From NCBI RefSeq assembly GCF_004115975.1, contig NZ_SDDZ01000014.1:1-64000 (forward strand): a stretch of 64,000 nucleotides of DNA, read 5' to 3'. Under the pieces are notes generated by a model that was not told where the DNA came from, did no database searches, and worked only from the letters and a program-made list of their open reading frames with translations. This DNA comes from Gelidibacter gilvus. GTDB taxonomy: Bacteria > Bacteroidota > Bacteroidia > Flavobacteriales > Flavobacteriaceae. Below are positions 53,521-61,767 of this stretch, one piece after another (within the stretch, counting starts at the first letter, position 1; each line of letters opens with the position of its first letter). The position numbers and the translations under genes were made by a program.

Positions 53521-55107
53521 TCAAACTCTTGCCTTCCTAAACATCGTAATCAAAAACACAAACAGCGCAATGAAGATGGCTATTCTCGCGATATAATCAC
53601 CAGCCCAGGTGTAAAAGGTCATTTTTTCGTTGGTTGTGAGGGTTCCTGACAAAGCACCTTGAGTATCATAGGGCAAGGACGACATGATGTCGCCTTTGGC
53701 ATTGATCAGTGCAGAGATGCCTGTATTGGCACTTCTCACAATATCTCTACGGGTTTCAATGGCTCTTAACCTGGCATAACTTAAGTGTTGTTTATGACCT
53801 TGTGTGTCGCCCCACCAAGCGTCATTGGTGATGATGGCCAGTACGTTGGCGCCATTTCTGATATATCCTGTTACAAACTCACCATAAACCGATTCATAAC
53901 AAATAATGGGGCCAACCCTTAGGTTAGGATTGGTGGTATGGAAAGCCGTGCGCTCTTCTTGCGTGGTTTTCATGGCCAAAGTACCGCCTAGGTCAATCAT
54001 GAAATCGCCTATTAGAGGTTTTATAATGGTTTGATACGGCAGGGTCTCTACACCAACGACCAATTTCGATTTGTGATAGAGTTGCACCTCGTCGCTGGCG
54101 TTGAGCATCATGGCCGAGTTGTAATCGTCATACCAAAATCCGCTGTTGTGGTAATTGGATTGTTTTTTGACCAGTTCTTTATCCGTGATAAAATTGATAA
54201 ATGAAATCCCCGTTAGGAAATTTAAATTGGGATGTTCTGAAACATACACATCCAGTTTTCTCTTAAAATAGGCGTTTTCCAACTCTTTGATTTTGACATT
54301 GTCTGCAAATACGGTTTCCGGAGCGACGAGAAGATCTGTTTGTGCATTGATTTTAGTGTCTGCCAGCCTGAGTAACATATCGGCGATATCTTCATTGGGG
54401 ACATTGTATTTTTCGGAATACGGATCGATATTGGGCTGTAATGCTATCACGTTCACTTGTTCACCTTTGATAGTGTAGGTGTGATAGATGGTTAAGGAGA
54501 TGATAATCGGCAAAATGAGGACGGCTAAGATGACGATACCTGACGATTTAAGATCTTTTACAGATTTCTGATGTTGATATTTCACCATTAATTTATACAC
54601 CAGAATGTTCACGAGCCAGACCCATAAGGTGCCTCCAAAAGTTCCAGTGTATTCATACCATTGGATCCAGGTGAAATATTCTGAAAACCCATTGCCTAGA
54701 TTTAGCCATGGCCAAGAAAAGTCCCATCCCAAATGCAGCTTTTCAAAAGCCATCCATAAACACATCAAAAATAACAGACTGATGTTTACGGTAGCACGTT
54801 TTGCAATGCTGTGGTAAGTGACCACTAATATTGCCATGAGCATGGAATTCACCAAGATGGCAAAGCTGGCACCAAAGACATCGGCATATTGCAACCAATT
54901 GGTGGTGATGAAGTTCCAGATGACAAAGCTCAGGTAACTATACGCAAAAATTGACCATTTTTTCCATTTGATATCGGATAGTCGGATATGGCGCTCCACT
55001 AATAATAGCGGGACAAATCCTATGAAAAGCAAGACTGGAAATCCGTAGGTGGGCCAACCAAATGCTAAGAGCAAACCTGAGAGAATGGCGAAAATGATGT
55101 GTTTCAT
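53521..55107 (-). CDS. lnt: Apolipoprotein N-acyltransferase, 528 aa
   Basis: N-terminal membrane segments (about 1-200) precede a periplasmic nitrilase-like domain and a final membrane segment (TWAGDYIARIAIFIALFVFL). The catalytic triad is visible as Glu in LLVAPETVFADN, Lys in YHKSKLVVGVETLP and Cys in PIICYESVYGEF. It adds the third acyl chain to outer-membrane lipoproteins such as the SusD protein here. It is transcribed opposite to the glycan locus and is bracketed by a 22-bp perfect inverted repeat (53448-53469 and 55194-55215). Confidence 0.93.
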   Translation of the reverse strand: MKHIIFAILSGLLLAFGWPTYGFPVLLFIGFVPLLLVERHIRLSDIKWKKWSIFAYSYLSFVIWNFITTNWLQYADVFGASFAILVNSMLMAILVVTYHSIAKRATVNISLLFLMCLWMAFEKLHLGWDFSWPWLNLGNGFSEYFTWIQWYEYTGTFGGTLWVWLVNILVYKLMVKYQHQKSVKDLKSSGIVILAVLILPIIISLTIYHTYTIKGEQVNVIALQPNIDPYSEKYNVPNEDIADMLLRLADTKINAQTDLLVAPETVFADNVKIKELENAYFKRKLDVYVSEHPNLNFLTGISFINFITDKELVKKQSNYHNSGFWYDDYNSAMMLNASDEVQLYHKSKLVVGVETLPYQTIIKPLIGDFMIDLGGTLAMKTTQEERTAFHTTNPNLRVGPIICYESVYGEFVTGYIRNGANVLAIITNDAWWGDTQGHKQHLSYARLRAIETRRDIVRSANTGISALINAKGDIMSSLPYDTQGALSGTLTTNEKMTFYTWAGDYIARIAIFIALFVFLITMFRKARV

Positions 55108-55487
55108 TGGGGAAATTTACGAACAAATTTAATGAATATGAATTAAGTACAAAGTATAAAGAAACAAGATTCAAAGATCAGAGTTCGGAATTGGGGATTA
55201 GTGGTGAGAGGTGAGTGGTGAGAGATGTGGTGCTTGTGGCTAATGAGAAGAAGACGGATGATAGATGACGGGTGACCGATGTGCTAGACTTATTAACGAC
55301 CGCCCGAACGTGCCTCCCGCCAGAATGACTTGTCGGGCTGGTTTCAGTACGTGCGGGTTGAAGAATGTTGATTTTTGATATCGAATAGCGGTCAACACTA
55401 ATCAGGGAAGTTCAGTGTGGTAGAAACTCACAACTGAAACGAGAAACGAGAAACAAGGAACAAGGAACAAGAAACAAGAAACCTCGC
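55108..55487. repeat. Repeat gap with direct repeat A (copy 2) and inverted-repeat arm
   Basis: GGGATTAGTGGTGAGAGGTG (55194-55213) is the reverse complement of sequence past the lnt stop. From 55298 to 55483 lies the second copy of the roughly 185-bp direct repeat also found at 50514-50702. It includes a GC-rich palindrome, GGTCAACACTAATCAGGG and GAAACGAGAAACAAGGAAC words. It abuts the stop codon of the PorV2-like gene. No gene is present. Confidence 0.85.
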
Positions 55488-56585
55488 TTATCTGAAAATA
55501 CTGAAATCCAATTTTAAGGAAAACACGTTGGAATACAGCGCAGCACTTTGATCGCCGATATCCGTAAAAGCATAATCGATTTGGATGCCACGGTATTTAA
55601 AACCGACCCCAAAATTAGGTTGAAAAGTGAGGTTTTCGGAGTTGTCGAGCTGGAGCTCATTTTGAAAATTGCCTACGCCTGCTCTTAAAAAAACCAGATC
55701 GTTATAGCCAAATTCAAATCCGAGGGAAGGGGTTACACTTGCAAAAGACGTACTCAGGATATCATTGTTTTGCTCAAAGCGCACATTAAGATCCAAAGCG
55801 GTTACCAAAGAATAGTCATAATTGAAAATGAACTTTTTGGACATACCGACTTGTAGTTTAGGGATGGTCAACTCTGTGGACTCTGGAACTTCCTGATTTT
55901 GACCGGCCACAGCATCTTTAATGGTTGCCAGTTTGTCCTTGTCAAAAGTCCAAGCATTAAAAGTGGTGGTAATATCCCTGGCCATCAATCCGAATTTCCA
56001 GTTGTTTTGCGATTGGAATTGGACGCCCAAATCGAGACCAAATCCCCAAGACGATGCAAAATCGCCAATAATCCTGCGAATAACCTTCGCATTGACCCCA
56101 TAGCTAAAGCCATCCAAAGGGATTTTTCGGGCATAGGAAAACATCAGACCATAATCGGCAGCAGAAAAAAGACTGATCCGATCGTAATTAATATTCCCTT
56201 GTGCATCAATTAATTGGGTGGTATCCAGAATGTCATCCACTCCAAATCGGATCAATGAAATCCCCACAGCACTTCTATCATCAAGAGGCATGGCAAAGGC
56301 GGCATAATTATAATTGGCAATATTGGCGAAATAACTGGAGTGCATTAATGCAATTTGATTGTCTTCAAGTTCGACCAATCCTGCAGGATTCCAGTAGCCT
56401 GAGTTGACATCGGCAGATTGTGATACGACAGCATTACTCATTCCTAAGGCAGCGGCGTCAACCCCAATATTCATAAACTCATTGGAGTATTTACGCGTGG
56501 TTTGACCGTAAGCAAATAGGGTCAACAGGAAGAACGCAACAACGATATTCGTTTTCAAACGTAAGATTTTTACAAAGATGCACAA
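55488..56585 (-). CDS. PorV/PorQ-like outer-membrane beta-barrel (PorV2-type), 365 aa
   Basis: A signal peptide (TNIVVAFFLLTLFAYGQ) is followed by KYSNEFMNIGVDAAALGMSN and SGYWNPAGLVELEDNQIALM, characteristic of the PorV/FadL-like proteins linked to type IX secretion in Bacteroidota. The rest is beta-rich and ends in an aromatic residue close to the C-terminus (LKLDFSIFR). It probably sits in the outer membrane as a shuttle or accessory of the secretion system. The start is uncertain: TTG at 56585 gives the longest form, and TTG at 56558 gives a more typical signal peptide. No nearby in-frame ATG was seen. Confidence 0.82.
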   Translation of the reverse strand: MCIFVKILRLKTNIVVAFFLLTLFAYGQTTRKYSNEFMNIGVDAAALGMSNAVVSQSADVNSGYWNPAGLVELEDNQIALMHSSYFANIANYNYAAFAMPLDDRSAVGISLIRFGVDDILDTTQLIDAQGNINYDRISLFSAADYGLMFSYARKIPLDGFSYGVNAKVIRRIIGDFASSWGFGLDLGVQFQSQNNWKFGLMARDITTTFNAWTFDKDKLATIKDAVAGQNQEVPESTELTIPKLQVGMSKKFIFNYDYSLVTALDLNVRFEQNNDILSTSFASVTPSLGFEFGYNDLVFLRAGVGNFQNELQLDNSENLTFQPNFGVGFKYRGIQIDYAFTDIGDQSAALYSNVFSLKLDFSIFR

Positions 56586-57044
56586 AAAGTTGAATTAATC
56601 TTAGTTTTTAGGTGGGATCATAAGTTCAAAATAGTGACAAATAGTTGTTAGTGGTATAGATACTTCGACAAGCACAGTAGCCCCGCTGCGCTGATGGAAC
56701 CAGGAGTCAAGACGGCTTGCTCCCATACAAGTTGCTGTTGGAGTCAAGATACTTCGACAAGCTCAGTAGCCCCCGCTGCGCTGATAGAACCAAGAATCAA
56801 GACGGCTAGGTTTGATAGAAATGGCTGTTGGATTTTGGACAGCTGTGCTGATAGAAACTGGAATCAAGAGCCTAAACTTTAGGTGTGAAGGAATGACGAC
56901 CAATTTTAGAAAAGACGGAGAAATGCAAACGTATCCCGTATTAATTTCAATGCTGGCGGAAGAATTACGCATTTAAGTTTTCAATTATCGCTTATGAGCA
57001 TATTCTTATAAAAATAGTTTCCTATTTTTACACAAACTTATCTC
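56586..57044. repeat. 88-bp tandem repeat in the porV2-pssA gap
   Basis: GATACTTCGACAAGCACAGT starts at 56660, and its copy (TCAGT ending) at 56748, each followed by AGCCCC(C)GCTGCGCTGAT, AGAACCA-type sequence and TCAAGACGGCT. A shorter third piece (CTGTGCTGATAGAAACTGG) lies near 56838. A minus-strand frame across it is not credible. The final 130 bp before pssA are unique and should carry the divergent promoters; CCTATTTTTAC near 57021 is a weak -7-like site. Confidence 0.75.
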
Positions 57045-57806
57045 ATGGCCATAAAAAGACATCTTCCCAATATCATTACGCTACTCAACTTGTTTTCTGG
57101 TAGCATTGCCGTTGTATTAGCCGTGCAAAACTATTTTGTATCGGCCGCCTTATTTATGTTTTTAGGGATCTTTTTCGATTTCTTTGATGGTCTTGTGGCC
57201 AGAAAATTGAATGTGCAAAGCGAATTGGGACTTCAGTTGGACTCTTTGGCGGATATGGTGACGAGTGGGTTGGTGCCTGGGGTTGTGATGTTCAAATTGC
57301 TCAACTGGGCCGTTGGTCATCCCATTGTAGAAAACACCGATACGCTTTGGGATTCTTCAAGTATCTTTGAAGGACTACATCACTATGCACCATTGGCCTT
57401 TATTGGCTTTTTTATTACCTTGGCTTCGGCATACCGTTTGGCAACATTTAATCTTGATGAAGAGCAGCAAGCTTCTTTTAAGGGATTGCCAACTCCTGCA
57501 AATGCGCTGCTTATTATTTCCTTGCCTTTGATCATGGAATTCCAAAACAGTGATACCATTAATGCCATCATCTTGAATCCGTGGTTTTTGATTGTGGTGA
57601 CTGTTTTAAGTTGCTATTTACTGAATTCAGGAATACCTCTCTTTGCATTGAAATTTAAGGATTGGAGCTTTAAATCGAATGCGGTACGTTATGTTTTTAT
57701 TATTTTGAGCATCATATTTATCGTTCTTTTCAAGTTTTTGGCCATTCCGTTGATCATTGTTTTTTATGTGTTACTGTCTTTATTTTCGAAATCGATAAGC
57801 ACTTAA
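57045..57806 (+). CDS. pssA: CDP-diacylglycerol-serine O-phosphatidyltransferase, 253 aa
   Basis: The CDP-alcohol phosphatidyltransferase motif is complete: DG at the start of DGLVARKLNVQSELG, then LQLDSLADMV with the spaced Asp residues. The opening HLPNIITLLNLFSGSIAVVL and about seven further hydrophobic segments fit PssA. It makes phosphatidylserine, precursor of phosphatidylethanolamine, in the inner membrane. It appears monocistronic. Confidence 0.92.
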   Translation: MAIKRHLPNIITLLNLFSGSIAVVLAVQNYFVSAALFMFLGIFFDFFDGLVARKLNVQSELGLQLDSLADMVTSGLVPGVVMFKLLNWAVGHPIVENTDTLWDSSSIFEGLHHYAPLAFIGFFITLASAYRLATFNLDEEQQASFKGLPTPANALLIISLPLIMEFQNSDTINAIILNPWFLIVVTVLSCYLLNSGIPLFALKFKDWSFKSNAVRYVFIILSIIFIVLFKFLAIPLIIVFYVLLSLFSKSIST

Positions 57807-57961
57807 ACCTTGACTTTGTTTTCTGTAAATATTTTAGCCACGAATAATTTTATGTTTTTACAAATTCAATACTTTTAATTTTACAAAGCAGGCTTTCCGT
57901 CTTACCATATGATGGTTTATTTAATACACAAGTAGAAACTTAACTAATTCTTTCAAAACAC

Positions 57962-58837
57962 ATGGGATCAGGTTTTTTTGCACTTTTAGATGATATTGGC
58001 GCCCTAATGGATGATGTCGCTTCCATGGCCAAGATTTCAACTCGAAAAACCGCTGGCATTTTAGGCGATGATTTGGCGGTGAATGCCGAAAAAGCTTCTG
58101 GATTTGTCGCCTCGCGGGAAATCCCCGTATTATGGGCCATTACAAAAGGTTCTTTTGTCAACAAACTTATTATTTTACCTGTTGCTTTTTTATTAAGTGC
58201 TTTTTTCCCAGTTGCCGTAACTGTGGTACTGGTATTAGGCGGCATTTATTTGGCATACGAAGGGGCAGAGAAGGTGTATGAGTATTTAGTGCCACATCAC
58301 CATGGGCCTGCTGTAGAAGATAAAGGCGGTTTGAGTGCCACGGAAATTGTAGAACTTGAGAAATCCAAGATTAAATCGGCCATCGTTACCGACTTTATTT
58401 TATCGGTAGAAATCGTCATTATTGCTTTGGGTACCGTTATGGGTCTCCCGCTTCTCAACCAGATTTTGGTGGTTTCCATTGTCGCTCTTATTGCAACCGT
58501 GGGTGTGTATGGGATTGTGGCACTCATTGTTAGAATGGACGATTTTGGTTATAGTTTGATTAACTTTAATGATAAGGATAAAAGTATCTCCGACTTCTTC
58601 GGTCATCTTCTCGTAAACGCCTTGCCTTGGGTTATCAAGAGTTTGGGGGTTATTGGTACTATTGCCTTATTGCTTGTGGCCGGTGGGATTTTTGTACATA
58701 ATTTGGACTTCTTCCATCACTTTTTAGAAACTTGGCCTTCACTTCTTCGAGAGTTTATTGTGGGGGTCATTTTTGGCTTTGTGGCCTTGTTGATTTTTAA
58801 TGGGATAAAAAAGTTGGTTGGTTTGTTGAAGAAGTAG
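57962..58837 (+). CDS. DUF808 (YedI-like) integral membrane protein, 291 aa
   Basis: MGSGFFALLDDIGALMDDVA, ASMAKISTRKTAGILGDDLA and VNAEKASGFVASREIPVLW are the conserved start of the DUF808 family. Six to seven hydrophobic segments follow, with a YEGAEKVYEYL motif after the second. Length fits the family. Function is unknown; an inner-membrane transporter-like role is often assumed. A GTTGGTG hairpin begins 3 bp after the stop and may serve as its 3' end signal. Confidence 0.9.
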   Translation: MGSGFFALLDDIGALMDDVASMAKISTRKTAGILGDDLAVNAEKASGFVASREIPVLWAITKGSFVNKLIILPVAFLLSAFFPVAVTVVLVLGGIYLAYEGAEKVYEYLVPHHHGPAVEDKGGLSATEIVELEKSKIKSAIVTDFILSVEIVIIALGTVMGLPLLNQILVVSIVALIATVGVYGIVALIVRMDDFGYSLINFNDKDKSISDFFGHLLVNALPWVIKSLGVIGTIALLLVAGGIFVHNLDFFHHFLETWPSLLREFIVGVIFGFVALLIFNGIKKLVGLLKK

Positions 58838-59132
58838 TGTTTGTTGGTGAAAAACACCAACAACGTCATAATACCAACAAAGACGGTGTAAATTGGTTCT
58901 TGAGAAAAACGATTTAGTGTATAATAATTGCAGGTGTATACTCATGCAGTAGGAGTTGTTTTACAAAAATAAGCGCTTGAGTGGGATTATCTTCTTTATT
59001 CAATTTTTACAAGCACATCAACCTCGCAAGTAAAGCCAGCATTGGCCATAGTTTGATGCGGATATCGAAAAGGAAATTCACTTATGAACTACAATTTCCC
59101 TTGATAAAGACCTTAATAATTTAATTACTTAT
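58838..59132. repeat. TTGTTGGTG hairpin and following gap
   Basis: TTGTTGGTG (58841-58849) pairs perfectly with CACCAACAA (58855-58863), a 9-bp stem of the same family as at 4876, 17051 and 18681, followed by another half-site (ACCAACAAAGACGG). The remainder to 59132 shows no gene or shared repeat. Confidence 0.75.
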
Positions 59133-59140
59133 TATCTTTG
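59133..59140 (+). promoter_or_regulatory. Promoter -7 element for the lipoprotein gene
   Basis: TATCTTTG matches TAnnTTTG exactly and lies 41 bp upstream of the ATG at 59182. No clear -33 TTTG is seen at the usual distance. Confidence 0.45.
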
Positions 59141-59181
59141 GCTCGTGTTTAATTAAAATTTAACCTACAAATTTGAAAAAG

Positions 59182-59667
59182 ATGAAACAAAAGAAAATTA
59201 CTAGAAAAGGCTACCATGTTTTTGCACTTATTTTACCCTTCTTATTGCTTGGGGTCATGGGCTGTAGCAGCGACGATGAAAACAAGATCGTTGATCAAGA
59301 TCTTACCTATTTAAAAGGAAATTATGTGGGCACTTGGAATTCGAAAACTCCTATTAAAGATTATGTGGATTATCCAATTTCAGCACGTGTTTTAACTTCA
59401 GACAATAATGAATTGACCGGAACATTTTTTTACACCAGAAACTTTAGTGTTTGTTGTAGTGATGCCGAATATGACGGTACATTTACGGCCAAAATAGATG
59501 GAAAAGTCGTCAAGTCATTTCGTTTAGATGATATCCAAAGAGATTGTGAAGCTGTTTTTACAGGAACTGGGACGCTTAGAGAAGGAGACAATGCTTTAGT
59601 TGTAGACATTACTGGCACTGATTGTAAAGGTGCGCATGTAGGTCAAATCATTTTAGTAAAACAGTAA
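59182..59667 (+). CDS. Hypothetical lipoprotein, 161 aa
   Basis: The signal peptide (VFALILPFLLLGVMGCSSDD) ends in a lipobox-like VMGC with Ser-Ser-Asp-Asp after it; acidic residues there are common in Bacteroidota lipoproteins. The mature part is short and strand-rich, with a repeated theme (NELTGTFFYTRNF, TFTAKIDGKVV, FTGTGTLREGD, VDITGTDCKG). That suggests a lipocalin-like or small beta-barrel fold. Four Cys residues follow the lipidated one. ATG at 59182 is preferred over TTG at 59173. No family recognised. Confidence 0.75.
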   Translation: MKQKKITRKGYHVFALILPFLLLGVMGCSSDDENKIVDQDLTYLKGNYVGTWNSKTPIKDYVDYPISARVLTSDNNELTGTFFYTRNFSVCCSDAEYDGTFTAKIDGKVVKSFRLDDIQRDCEAVFTGTGTLREGDNALVVDITGTDCKGAHVGQIILVKQ

Positions 59668-59693
59668 GCACTCTTTTTAAACTTAGGTCATTA

Positions 59694-59724
59694 AAAAAGC
59701 CGATTCTTTCAGAATTGGCTTTTT
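59694..59724 (+). terminator. Rho-independent terminator of the lipoprotein gene
   Basis: AAAAAGCCGATTCT (59694-59707) pairs with AGAATTGGCTTTTT (59711-59724) around loop TTC, with one G/T pair, and is T-rich beyond. It lies 26 bp past the stop codon. It may also act on the convergent lptB transcript. Confidence 0.85.
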
Positions 59725-59775
59725 ATATTTTTTATAGTTTGCTAACGGTTGCGTTTTGATGGCTTAGGTAGGCTA

Positions 59776-60516
59776 TCAAAACAAAATCTTCTTCTTACGC
59801 AATTCAAAATTCTGGCCTAAGTATACCTTTCTTACCATTTCATCGGCTGCCAATTCTTCAGGCTTACCCGCTTTGAGGATATTTCCTTCAAACATTAAAT
59901 AGGTCCTGTCCGTAATGGCAAGTGTTTCCTGAACGTTGTGATCGGTGATTAAGATTCCAATATTCTTTTTGGTCAGTTGTGCTACGATCCGTTGAATGTC
60001 TTCCACAGCTACAGGGTCCACACCGGCAAATGGCTCATCCAATAAAATGAAATTGGGATTTGTTGCTAGGGCACGCGCAATTTCAGTTCGGCGGCGTTCG
60101 CCTCCTGATAATAAATCGCCTCTACTTTTTCGGATATGTCCCAATCCAAATTCGTCAATTAGAGATTCCATTTTATCGAGCTGCTCTTTTTTAGATAGTT
60201 TTGTCATTTGCAACACGCTTAAAATATTGTCCTCGATACTCAGTTTTCTAAAAACAGAAGCTTCCTGAGCCAAATAGCCAATCCCATGTTGGGCGCGTTT
60301 ATACATTGGGTATTTGGTGATTTCCTTATCATCCAAAAAGATTTTACCGCCATTCGGTTTAATTAAGCCAACAATCATATAAAATGATGTGGTTTTACCA
60401 GCTCCATTAGGACCGAGAAGGCCCACGATCTCTCCTTGATTGACTTCTAAAGAAACATCCTTGACCACTTGGCGTCCACCATAGGACTTCATTAAATTTG
60501 TTGCGCTTAATTTCAT
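59776..60516 (-). CDS. lptB: LPS export ABC transporter ATP-binding protein LptB, 246 aa
   Basis: Walker [18 protein letters not shown], signature [16 protein letters not shown], Walker [14 protein letters not shown] and the switch [10 protein letters not shown] are intact, and the length and sequence fit LptB closely. It powers lipopolysaccharide transport from the inner membrane through the Lpt bridge, which would carry the finished glycan if ligated to lipid A core. It lies downstream of the carboxymuconolactone decarboxylase-like gene by 74 bp. Confidence 0.94.
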   Translation of the reverse strand: MKLSATNLMKSYGGRQVVKDVSLEVNQGEIVGLLGPNGAGKTTSFYMIVGLIKPNGGKIFLDDKEITKYPMYKRAQHGIGYLAQEASVFRKLSIEDNILSVLQMTKLSKKEQLDKMESLIDEFGLGHIRKSRGDLLSGGERRRTEIARALATNPNFILLDEPFAGVDPVAVEDIQRIVAQLTKKNIGILITDHNVQETLAITDRTYLMFEGNILKAGKPEELAADEMVRKVYLGQNFELRKKKILF

Positions 60517-60590
60517 AGCATGAATTGTAGGACTAAAAATAGTAAAATCATAGGGGACACCTAATAATTCTATTCCTTTTTATAAAAAGT

Positions 60591-60941
60591 TTAACCTTGG
60601 GCCTCCAAGGCTTCCCAAAATTCATAGGCTTTACGAAGATGCGGAATGACGATGGTGCCACCCACCAACATTGCAATACCTAGGGCTTCGTTTATTTCTG
60701 CTTTGGTAAGGCCTTGATTGTAGCTTGTTTCTAGGTGGTATTTAATGCAATCATCACATCGCAAAACCGTAGAGGCCACCAAACCTAGGAGTTCTTTGGT
60801 TTTCACGTCCAGCGCACCTTCCGCGTAAGCGTTAGTGTCAAGATTGAAAATTCGTTTGATGATTTTGTTGTTGCCATCTCCCAAAATTTTGTCGTTCATC
60901 TTGGTGCGATAGTCATTGAAATCTTTTACAATATCAGACAT
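60591..60941 (-). CDS. Carboxymuconolactone decarboxylase/AhpD-like protein, 116 aa
   Basis: LGLVASTVLRCDDCIKYHLE contains the CxxC and downstream His of the AhpD-like redox site, followed by EALGIAMLVGGTIVIPHLRK. Members include peroxidase partners and true decarboxylases; the CxxC points to a thiol-redox type. Its start overlaps the tatC stop by 8 bp, so it is co-expressed with tatC. Confidence 0.88.
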   Translation of the reverse strand: MSDIVKDFNDYRTKMNDKILGDGNNKIIKRIFNLDTNAYAEGALDVKTKELLGLVASTVLRCDDCIKYHLETSYNQGLTKAEINEALGIAMLVGGTIVIPHLRKAYEFWEALEAQG

Positions 60942-61767
60942 GTTTCTTGTTTTTTCTGGCAGCTCTGTTTTGATTTCTCACCACTATGGCAGAAATATAG
61001 ATGCTTACTTGATACAATATTAAAATAGGAATAGCGACAATCACCTGACTTGCTACATCTGGAGGTGTGATGACCGCAGAAATGATCAATACACCCACCA
61101 GGGCATATTTTCTGTATTTTTTAAGAATCTGTGGGGTCACTACGCCAACTTTCGTCAAGAAATAAATAATGATCGGCAACTCAAAGACCAAACCTGCCGC
61201 AATGGATGAGGACCGTACCAGGCTGATATAGGAACTGATATCAAATTGGTTGGTAATCTCACTACTTACGGAATAGGTGCCTAAGAAGTTGATGGACAGC
61301 GGGGTGATGACATAATAGCCGAATAGCACGCCTAGAAAGAATAATAAAGAGGATACAATTATAAAACCACGGGAGCTTTTGCGTTCGTTATCCAAAAGTC
61401 CAGGGCTTATAAAGCTCCAAAGCTGATAAATGATATAAGGGAAGGCAATTATGAAACCAGCATAAATGGACGTCCAAATGTCTGCAGAAAACTGGCCTCC
61501 CATCGTTCTACTTTGAATGGTAAACGGGAATGCCTCTGCGCAGAAAGTGGAATCGACATTTAAAAATGTTGATAGTTTGCACAGGTATTTATAGGTTGGA
61601 AAATCCATGCTTTTCGGACCGAAAATAATGACGTCAAAAATCCATTTCGAAAAAATGAATGCCACCGTTCCCGCAATGACAATGCTTAAAGTGATCCGGA
61701 TGAGATGCCAGCGTAAGTCTTCGAGATGGTCTAAAAAAGACATCTCATTGGAAGTTGGTTTTGCCAT
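60934..61767 (-). CDS. tatC: Twin-arginine translocase subunit TatC, 277 aa
   Basis: MSFLDHLEDLRWHLIRITLS near the N-terminus carries the conserved TatC EDLR-type motif. Six hydrophobic segments follow, with FIIAFPYIIYQLWSFISPGL and AGLVFELPIIIYFLTKVGVV as signature stretches. It is the receptor of the Tat pathway exporting folded proteins. The ATG overlaps the upstream kdsD-like stop by one base. Confidence 0.95.
   Translation of the reverse strand: MAKPTSNEMSFLDHLEDLRWHLIRITLSIVIAGTVAFIFSKWIFDVIIFGPKSMDFPTYKYLCKLSTFLNVDSTFCAEAFPFTIQSRTMGGQFSADIWTSIYAGFIIAFPYIIYQLWSFISPGLLDNERKSSRGFIIVSSLLFFLGVLFGYYVITPLSINFLGTYSVSSEITNQFDISSYISLVRSSSIAAGLVFELPIIIYFLTKVGVVTPQILKKYRKYALVGVLIISAVITPPDVASQVIVAIPILILYQVSIYISAIVVRNQNRAARKNKKHV

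Noticed and set aside
56694-56972. Small frames on both strands in the porV2-pssA gap
   Set aside because: They follow the 88-bp tandem repeat and show no conserved motif or start signal.
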